From positions 1 through 5,935 of the forward strand of contig MGLN01000134.1 in NCBI GenBank assembly GCA_001796045.1: a stretch of DNA of 5,935 nucleotides. Reading direction: 5' to 3'. Positions 1-5,264 of the stretch are shown piece by piece (within the stretch, counting starts at the first letter, position 1; each line of letters opens with the position of its first letter). Source of the DNA: Caulobacterales bacterium RIFOXYB1_FULL_67_16. Its GTDB lineage: Bacteria > Pseudomonadota > Alphaproteobacteria > Caulobacterales > Caulobacteraceae. Both the position numbers and the translations under genes were made by a program. The notes beneath the pieces were generated by a model, which did not search any database, was not told the DNA's origin, and was given only the letters and a program-made list of their open reading frames with translations.

Positions 1-2084
1 ACGCCCAGTTCGCGCAGCAGGCGCGGCTGGTTGTAGACGGTGCGCAGGGCCTCGGTGATGGCGGCGGTCGAGACGGTGACCGTGCGGTTCAGCTCGCCGT
101 CGTAGCCGAAGCTGCCGCCCAGCGAGTGGATGTTGCCGTCGAAGGCGGCGCCGATGACTTCGCCCTTGGCGTTGATCACGGGCGAGCCCGAGTTGCCGCC
201 GATGATGTCGTTGGTCGAGACGAAGTCATAGACGGTCGACTTGTTCACCTTGCCCTCGGCCGCCACCCAGTCCTCGGCCGCGTTGAAGGGCTCGGCGCCG
301 GTGTTCCGCTCGTACAGCCCGCCGATGTAGGTGAAGGGCTCCACCGTCACGCCGCGATAGGTCCAGCCCTTCACCTGGCCGTAGGACAGGCGCAGGGAGA
401 AGGTGGCGTCGGGGTAGAGGTTGGTTCCGTAGACGGCGAACCGGGCCTGGGCGATCTTTTCGCCGGCGCGGCTGGTCGGGCCGGACACGGCCGCTTCCCA
501 CTGGGTGCGGATCGCCTGGGCCGCGTCGTCATTGGCCAGGACGAAGGCGATCATCGGGTCGCCTGTGGCGGCCAGCTGTTCCGGCGTCATGGCCAGGGCC
601 TGGGCCCGGAAGGCCGGATCGGCCAGACGGGTGCCGTCCACCAGGCGTTCGGCGATCTGTTCCGGGCTCTCCTTGCCCAGCAGCGCCTTCACGTTCGCAT
701 TGTCGACCGTCAGATACTCGCGGGTCTTGGACAGCCAGAAGTCGAGATAGATCTTCTCGAGATCATTCGAGATCGGGGTCTCGGTCGCCAGGCGGCGGCC
801 CAGGGCGGCGATGTCGGCGTCCGAATAGCCGGCGCGGCGTTCGGCGACCGGCTTGGCGCGTTCCTTGGCGGCGCGGACGATGGAGCGGGCGTAGCTGTAG
901 AGCGACGAACGCTGTCCGGCGGCCGATTCCAGCTGGCGGTAGGGCAGGTAGAGGTCGCGCTGGGCGGCGGAGACGCGCTCAAGCTCAGCCCACGGATCGC
1001 CGATCCGCTCGGCCAGGGCCGGGTCGGCGGCGACGCGTTGGCGCAGTTCCTGTTCGGCCGCCCGCTTGGTCGCCATGAAGGCCGGATCGGTCAGGGCGCC
1101 CTGCTGGCCGTAGTTGACCTTGAAGCCGTTCTCCAGGCCGAAGATCGGATCGACAGAAACGCGCTTGGCCTCTTCGCCGGTGGTCGAATATTCGAGCAGG
1201 CGGCCGCGCAGTTCCGAGGTCTGGATCAGGCTGATCGGCAGCTGCTGGTCGCGCAGGGTCTCGAGCTGGGCCATGGTCAGCAGGCGCGAGGTCGAGCCGG
1301 GGTTGCCGGCGACGAAGGTGACGTCGCCTTCCTTGGGCGCATTGGGGTTCCAGGCCAGGTGGTTCGGCGTGGAGACCGGCTTGCCGTCCTCGTAGGCGCG
1401 CAGGAAGGCCGCATCCAGGGCGTAGCGGGGGAAGTTGAAATTGTCCGGATCCCCGCCGAAGAAGGCCGCCTGGAACTCGGGGGCGAAGACCAGGCGCACG
1501 TCCTCGTACTTGCGGAACTTGTACAGCTTGTACTGGCCGCCGCGGTACAGGCTGATGACCTGGCAGGTCAGCTTGCGGTCGTCGCCGCAGACTTCCTTCT
1601 GGATCTTGTCGATCTCGGCCGCGCGGGCGCGGACGAAGGCGGCGCCCTCAAGCCCGGCGCCGGCGGCGACGACGCGGTCGGTCACGTCGGTGATGTCGGT
1701 CAGAATCTCGGCCGTCTGGCCCGGGCAGGTCTTCTCTTCCTCGCGGGTCGCCGGCATCCAGCCGTTCTTGACGTAGTCGTTCTCGGCGTTCGACAGGTCC
1801 TGGACGCAGCTGACCACGCAGTGGTGGTTGGTCAGGATCAGGCCTTCGCCCGACACCAGCGAGGCCGAACAGCCCTGCAGACGGACGGCGGCGTTGCGCA
1901 CCCGGTCCAGCCAGGCCTGGTCGATTTTCGTGCCGTATTTCTCGTTCACCGTGGCGATGGGGAAGTTGTCGAAGGTCCACATGCCCTCGTCGGCGCGGGC
2001 CGGGGTCGCTGGGGCGGACAGGACCACGGTCGCGGCGCCCAGGGCGGCCAGCGAGGCGGTGAGACGAAGGGACGGCAGGTGCAT
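1..2084 (-). CDS. S46-family dipeptidyl-peptidase (DPP7-like), secreted, 3' end cut by window edge
   Basis: This is a periplasmic serine exopeptidase expected to release N-terminal dipeptides from peptides. The reading frame is open from the ATG at 2082-2084 to the left edge, about 694 codons, close to the usual S46 length of about 700, so only a few C-terminal residues are missing. Residues 1-31 look like a signal peptide: LRLTASLAALG core with an ARA cleavage site before DEG. The mature protein opens with the family hallmark MWTFDNFP (35-42). The chymotrypsin-like triad is visible: TNHHC (His88), GGDPDNFNFPRY followed by Asp224, and GNSGSP with nucleophile Ser632 at 189-191. The residue 18 after Ser is Gly650 (135-137); in characterised S46 enzymes Gly here marks DPP7-type (hydrophobic P1) and Arg or Ser marks DPP11-type specificity. 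All six cysteines fall between residues 72 and 174. It is transcribed divergently from the exporter operon. The family call is firm; exact substrate preference is inferred. Confidence 0.95.
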   Translation of the reverse strand, partial: MHLPSLRLTASLAALGAATVVLSAPATPARADEGMWTFDNFPIATVNEKYGTKIDQAWLDRVRNAAVRLQGCSASLVSGEGLILTNHHCVVSCVQDLSNAENDYVKNGWMPATREEEKTCPGQTAEILTDITDVTDRVVAAGAGLEGAAFVRARAAEIDKIQKEVCGDDRKLTCQVISLYRGGQYKLYKFRKYEDVRLVFAPEFQAAFFGGDPDNFNFPRYALDAAFLRAYEDGKPVSTPNHLAWNPNAPKEGDVTFVAGNPGSTSRLLTMAQLETLRDQQLPISLIQTSELRGRLLEYSTTGEEAKRVSVDPIFGLENGFKVNYGQQGALTDPAFMATKRAAEQELRQRVAADPALAERIGDPWAELERVSAAQRDLYLPYRQLESAAGQRSSLYSYARSIVRAAKERAKPVAERRAGYSDADIAALGRRLATETPISNDLEKIYLDFWLSKTREYLTVDNANVKALLGKESPEQIAERLVDGTRLADPAFRAQALAMTPEQLAATGDPMIAFVLANDDAAQAIRTQWEAAVSGPTSRAGEKIAQARFAVYGTNLYPDATFSLRLSYGQVKGWTYRGVTVEPFTYIGGLYERNTGAEPFNAAEDWVAAEGKVNKSTVYDFVSTNDIIGGNSGSPVINAKGEVIGAAFDGNIHSLGGSFGYDGELNRTVTVSTAAITEALRTVYNQPRLLRELG

Positions 2085-2091
2085 GCGGGGT

Positions 2092-2097
2092 TTCCTC
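2092..2097 (-). promoter_or_regulatory. Shine-Dalgarno site of the S46 peptidase
   Basis: Read on the minus strand this is GAGGAA, seven nucleotides before the ATG at 2082-2084. It is the clearest ribosome binding site in the window and fixes the peptidase start, which also gives a well-formed signal peptide. Confidence 0.75.
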
Positions 2098-2125
2098 AAG
2101 CCGGCGGAACGACGGTGTTTCGCCT

Positions 2126-2138
2126 GTTACCTTGTAAC
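2126..2138. promoter_or_regulatory. Dyad GTTAC-CTT-GTAAC, possible operator
   Basis: A perfect 5-bp inverted repeat with a 3-bp centre lies 42-54 bp upstream of the peptidase start. It overlaps the proposed minus-strand -10 box and start point, where a bound repressor would block transcription. No regulator gene lies in the window, so the binding protein is unknown. Confidence 0.4.
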
Positions 2139-2164
2139 TAGCGCCGTTTCGGCGAGGTCGCCAA
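2135..2164 (-). promoter_or_regulatory. Candidate promoter of the S46 peptidase
   Basis: On the minus strand TTGGCG (2159-2164) is followed after 18 nt by TAGTTA (2135-2140), the latter preceded by GC. This resembles the Caulobacter housekeeping pattern TTGACGS then GCTANAWC, with mismatches in both boxes and a slightly long spacer. Transcription would begin near 2128 and give a leader of about 44 nt. The match is by eye only. Confidence 0.35.
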
Positions 2165-2195
2165 GAGGGGAGGCGGCGATAGGCTGACAGACCTT

Positions 2196-2220
2196 GGCTC
2201 GCGACCTCGCGACCCGAGCC
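2196..2220. repeat. Tandem octamer TCGCGACC x2 flanked by GGCTCG/CGAGCC arms
   Basis: The octamer TCGCGACC occurs twice in direct tandem (2199-2206 and 2207-2214); each copy contains the palindrome TCGCGA. The pair is bracketed by 6-bp inverted arms, GGCTCG at 2196-2201 (overlapping the first copy) and CGAGCC at 2215-2220. It sits near the middle of the divergent control region. It could be a protein-binding array or chance in GC-rich DNA. Confidence 0.4.
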
Positions 2221-2235
2221 TTACCCCGATTTAAC

Positions 2236-2268
2236 TTGGCGCTGTGGCAAGCCCCGGTCAGATAGACC
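2236..2268 (+). promoter_or_regulatory. Weak candidate promoter of the exporter operon
   Basis: TTGGCGC (2236-2242) resembles a -35 box and GATAGACC (2261-2268) partly resembles the Caulobacter GCTANAWC -10 element, but the spacing (18 nt between the two elements) is longer than that consensus. GATTTAAC at 2228-2235 is an alternative -10 with no good -35. A promoter must lie in this intergenic stretch, but I cannot place it firmly. Confidence 0.2.
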
Positions 2269-2279
2269 CCATACCGGGG
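2252..2279. promoter_or_regulatory. Inverted repeat CCCCGGT-N14-ACCGGGG before the exporter operon
   Basis: Seven-bp perfect arms (2252-2258 and 2273-2279) have centres 21 bp apart, about two helical turns, which suits a dimeric regulator on DNA. It ends 14 nt before the permease ATG and includes most of the G-run (2276-2280) that is the only purine stretch able to act as a weak ribosome binding site. If transcribed, a hairpin could therefore mask that site. Operator and RNA hairpin are both possible; neither is proven. Confidence 0.45.
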
Positions 2280-2293
2280 GTTTATCGACGATC

Positions 2294-3463
2294 ATGTCGC
2301 TTGCATTATCAACCTTGCTCTACGAATGGCGGCGCTACATGGCCGCTATCGTCGCGCTCGCCTTTTCGGGCCTGCTGGTGCTGGCCCAGGTCGGCATGTT
2401 CATGGGCATCGGCAAGGCCTTCACGGCCCAGATCGACCGCGCCCGCGCCGACATCATGATCTTGAGCCCCGGCGCCACGGCCCTTTTCAACGGCGGCCCT
2501 TCGGGTGTGCCCCGGCGCATCATGCCGGTCGTCTATCAGCACCCCGAGGTCCTGGCCGTCGCCGACCTGGACGGGTCCGGCGGGCGTTGGCAGAACATCG
2601 TCAAGGACAAGGAGCCGGGCGCCGAGCCTGCGGCCCCCGGCGCCAAGAAAATGGAGTTCGTCAACGTCACCACCATCGACGCCATGCCCGGCGCGGTGAC
2701 GGTGCCGGTCGACTATTCCGACGACCTGGTCGAGGCCCTGCGCCAGCCCTATGCGGTGGCGGTGGATCAAACCGCCTTGGGACGACTGGGAGTCAAGCTG
2801 GGCGACCAAGCCACTTACAACGGCAAGACCGTGCGGGTTGCGGCCGTGACCCAGGGCTATCCCAATATGATGCAGGCGACGGTCGTCATGTCTCGCGACA
2901 CACTGCGGATGCTGGGCGAGGCCAATACCGGCGAACGGGTCGGGCCGCTGATGGTCCAGATCAAGGATCCCGCCCGCGCCCAGATCGTGGTGGCCCAGCT
3001 CAACGCCATCTCCAACGGCCAGTTCAAGGCCTGGACGCGTCAGGACCTGGCCAAAGCCAACGAGGGCGCGATGATGAAGGAGAGCTTCATCGCCATCATG
3101 CTCGGCTTCTCGCTGTTCCTGGGCATTCTGATCGGAGTGGCCATCACCTGGCAGACGCTGCGCGGCGCCATCATGGCCAATATCAAGGAGTTCGCCTCGC
3201 TGCGGGCTCTGGGCGTCTCCATGGGATCGTTGCGGCGGATCGTGCTGGAACTGAGCTTCTGGGTCGGGATCGCCGGTGTTTTCGCGGCCTTCGTCCTGAC
3301 CTGGGCCGTCAGCCTGCTGGCCTCCAGTTCAGGCCTGACCATGTCCTTCCCGCCCGCCATGGTGATGATGGTCTCGGCCATGCTGGTGGTGATCGCCCTC
3401 CTGTCCGGCTTCCTGTCGCTGGGCGTCCTGAAGAAGAGCCAGCCTGCGGACCTGTTGCGATGA
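2294..3463 (+). CDS. ABC transporter permease, FtsX/MacB/DevC type
   Basis: This is the inner-membrane subunit of a three-part exporter, 389 residues, matching the roughly 385-400 of DevC-type permeases. The layout is typical of type VII ABC systems: one N-terminal membrane helix (about 17-38), a large periplasmic domain (about 40-262) and three C-terminal helices (about 265-286, 321-345 and 354-378) in an FtsX domain. The loop after the second helix has the family-like segment KEFASLRALGVSMGSLRRIV (298-317), expected to contact the ATPase. Such permeases pass force from ATP hydrolysis to the periplasm rather than forming a classic channel. A Pro/Ala/Gly-rich stretch (about 107-118) interrupts the periplasmic domain. 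The ATG is chosen because LLYEWRRYMAAIVALAFSG directly follows it and fits family N-termini; the ribosome site is weak. It overlaps the ATPase gene by ATGA. Substrate unknown. Confidence 0.9.
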   Translation: MSLALSTLLYEWRRYMAAIVALAFSGLLVLAQVGMFMGIGKAFTAQIDRARADIMILSPGATALFNGGPSGVPRRIMPVVYQHPEVLAVADLDGSGGRWQNIVKDKEPGAEPAAPGAKKMEFVNVTTIDAMPGAVTVPVDYSDDLVEALRQPYAVAVDQTALGRLGVKLGDQATYNGKTVRVAAVTQGYPNMMQATVVMSRDTLRMLGEANTGERVGPLMVQIKDPARAQIVVAQLNAISNGQFKAWTRQDLAKANEGAMMKESFIAIMLGFSLFLGILIGVAITWQTLRGAIMANIKEFASLRALGVSMGSLRRIVLELSFWVGIAGVFAAFVLTWAVSLLASSSGLTMSFPPAMVMMVSAMLVVIALLSGFLSLGVLKKSQPADLLR

Positions 3464-4215
3464 GCGTTCACACCAAAGTCCAAGGCAAGCACGGCGACTT
3501 CGCCATAGAGGCCAAGGGCCTGGTCAAGCGCTTCAAGACGGGGCGCAGCTGGGTCGAGGTTCTGAAGGGCGTCGATTTCGATGCGCGTCACGGCGACCTG
3601 ACCATGGTCATGGGACCGTCCGGCTCCGGCAAGTCCACCTTGATCGCCAATCTGTCGGGGCTGCTGAAGCCCGAAGAGGGGCGGGTAGACATCCTGGACG
3701 TCGATGATCTGTGGAAGTACGGCTCAGGCCGGATCGACAAGTTCCGTCTCGATCACTGCGGCTTCATCTTCCAGGGCTTCAACCTGTTCCCGTCGCTGAC
3801 GGCGCTGCAACAGGTGATGACGGTGCTGAAGTATCAGGGCCTGTCGCCGTCGGAGGCGAAGAAGCGCGCCACCACGGCCCTGGAAGAGGTCGGCCTGGGC
3901 CATCGCCTGAATCAGCGGCCCAGCGCCCTGTCCGGCGGTGAGAAGCAGCGTGTCGCCATCGCTCGCGCCCTGGCCAAGAATCCGCAGATCCTGTTCGCCG
4001 ACGAACCTACTTCGGCGCTCGACGGCGAAAACGGCCAAGTGGTTATCCGCCTGCTGCGCCGGGCCGCCACCGAACACGGCGCCGCCGTGATCTGCGTGAC
4101 GCACGACCCGCGCCTGGAGGCCTGGGCCGACCGAGTCATTCACATCGAAGACGGCAAGATCCTGGACGATCAACGCCGCACCCCTGATCCCGACGCCCAG
4201 CTGGCGTCCCACTAA
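3460..4215 (+). CDS. ABC transporter ATP-binding protein (DevA/MacB/LolD-like)
   Basis: This 251-residue cytoplasmic ATPase drives the exporter. All nucleotide-binding motifs are intact: a likely A-loop aromatic Phe25, Walker A GPSGSGKST at 52-60 (Lys58), Q-loop Gln105 in FIFQGFN, signature LSGGEKQR at 157-164, Walker B ILFADEP at 177-183 (Asp181, Glu182), D-loop SALD at 185-188 and switch His215 in VTHD. It should therefore be a competent ATPase. The pattern FQGFNLFPSLTALQQV after the Q-loop fits the DevA/MacB/LolD branch of exporters and lipid or lipoprotein movers. The ATG at 3460-3462 overlaps the permease stop (3461-3463) as ATGA, so translation is probably coupled. The same frame stays open far upstream through the permease gene, but those codons lack ATPase features, and the ATG fits the usual length of 220-250. 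Confidence 0.95.
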   Translation: MSVHTKVQGKHGDFAIEAKGLVKRFKTGRSWVEVLKGVDFDARHGDLTMVMGPSGSGKSTLIANLSGLLKPEEGRVDILDVDDLWKYGSGRIDKFRLDHCGFIFQGFNLFPSLTALQQVMTVLKYQGLSPSEAKKRATTALEEVGLGHRLNQRPSALSGGEKQRVAIARALAKNPQILFADEPTSALDGENGQVVIRLLRRAATEHGAAVICVTHDPRLEAWADRVIHIEDGKILDDQRRTPDPDAQLASH

Positions 4216-4241
4216 GCTCTTTTCGAACGGACTGAACCGTC

Positions 4242-5255
4242 ATGCCCGCCTTTCTCAAAAACAAATGGCTCTGGATCGGCCTGATCCTGATCGTGGTCCT
4301 GGTCGTCGGCTTTATGGCCTTCAGCAAGGCCGGAGCGGCCAAGAAGGCCGAGGTCGAAAAGGCCGCCGCCCAGAAGATCGACAGTCCCTATGCGGCCATC
4401 GCCAACGGCAAGGCCGACGTTGAGGGCGGGGTGATCAAGGTCGCCGCGCGTCGCGGCGGCGTGGTGCGCGAAGTCTTCGTCAACGAGGGCGACACGGTCG
4501 TCGCAGGCCAGATCCTGGCCCGCCAGGAAGACGACGAAACCCGTCTGGCGGCGCAGAGCGCTGCGGCGGCCGTGTCGGAGGCGCGCGCGCAACTGGGCAT
4601 GACCCGGGTGGAGCTGGCGACCGCCCGCCGCGAGTATGAGCGTCTGTCGAAACTGGCCGCCACCAACTTCGTCGCCGCCCAGCGGCTGGACCAGGCCCGC
4701 GACCAGATCGCTCAGGCCGAGGCCCGGATGGCGTCTCAAAACGCCGCTGTTCAGACCGCTCAGTCCCGCCTGGACGAAGCGCGATATAATCAGGAGTTGA
4801 CGGTGATCCGCGCGCCGATGAACGGCCGCATCGCCCGCCGCTACGCCCAGCCGGGCGCCGGCGCCTCGACCCTGAACGTGACCGCAATGTTCGACCTGGA
4901 GCCCGAGACCGACCGCATCGTTCGCGCCGAAATCGTTGAGGCAGACCTGCCTAACGTCACTGTCGGCCAGGAGGTCGAACTGACCCCGGAAGGCGATCCG
5001 ACCAAGATCTCGGTCGGCCGCGTCCTGCGCCGCGCCGCAGTGTTCGGCGCCCGCCAGCTGCAATCCGAAGATCCCTCGGCCCGTACCGACGAACGGGTCG
5101 TCGAGGTGGTGGTCTCAGCCGACAACACCCCCTTCCTGATCGGTCAACGCGTCCTGGTGAAGTTCATGAAGCCGGGAGAAAAGGCGGGCGCTCCCCGACC
5201 GGTCCAGGCCGGCGTCGGTCCTAACCAGGCCATGCGTCCTGCGGGGCAGAAGTAA
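4242..5255 (+). CDS. HlyD/MacA/DevB-type periplasmic adaptor (membrane fusion protein)
   Basis: This 337-residue adaptor would bridge the permease and an outer-membrane channel. An uncleaved N-terminal membrane anchor (about 9-27, WLWIGLILIVVLVVGF) follows a Lys-containing start. The first lipoyl half (about 64-95) contains GGVVREVFVNEGDTVVAGQ. A helical hairpin rich in Ala, Gln, Arg and Glu spans about 97-185. The second lipoyl half LTVIRAPMNGRIARR (186-200) returns, followed by a beta-barrel domain (about 225-310). The tail from 311 is rich in Pro, Gly and Ala and probably disordered. At the hairpin tip RLSKLAATNFVA (134-145) matches the TolC-docking pattern RxxxLxxxxxxS except that the last Ser is Ala. 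The gene starts 26 nt after the ATPase stop with only a weak ribosome site, and is last in the operon before a terminator. The cargo is unknown. Confidence 0.92.
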   Translation: MPAFLKNKWLWIGLILIVVLVVGFMAFSKAGAAKKAEVEKAAAQKIDSPYAAIANGKADVEGGVIKVAARRGGVVREVFVNEGDTVVAGQILARQEDDETRLAAQSAAAAVSEARAQLGMTRVELATARREYERLSKLAATNFVAAQRLDQARDQIAQAEARMASQNAAVQTAQSRLDEARYNQELTVIRAPMNGRIARRYAQPGAGASTLNVTAMFDLEPETDRIVRAEIVEADLPNVTVGQEVELTPEGDPTKISVGRVLRRAAVFGARQLQSEDPSARTDERVVEVVVSADNTPFLIGQRVLVKFMKPGEKAGAPRPVQAGVGPNQAMRPAGQK

Positions 5256-5264
5256 GAAAGCGGA

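Noticed and set aside
126..2141. A 671-codon open frame on the plus strand opposite the S46 peptidase gene
   Set aside because: Its translation is Gly/Ala/Arg/Val-rich with no family features, while the minus strand has the full S46 domain with catalytic motifs. Long antisense frames are expected where third codon positions are nearly all G/C.
2326..3459. Possible N-terminal extension of the ATPase, whose frame is open for over 1 kb upstream
   Set aside because: The stretch lies out of frame within the permease gene and reads as Arg/Gly/His-rich low-complexity sequence. The ATG at 3460 gives a normal ATPase length and a typical ATGA overlap.
4226..4239. Small dyad ACGG-ACTGAA-CCGT in the gap before the adaptor gene, considered as an operator or terminator
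   Set aside because: Four-bp arms with no T-run are common by chance, and the gap is only 26 nt within an evident operon.
4212..5063. A 283-codon minus-strand open frame across the adaptor gene
   Set aside because: It is a shadow of the adaptor coding sequence: no recognisable domain, and the plus strand has coherent anchor, lipoyl, hairpin and barrel segments.
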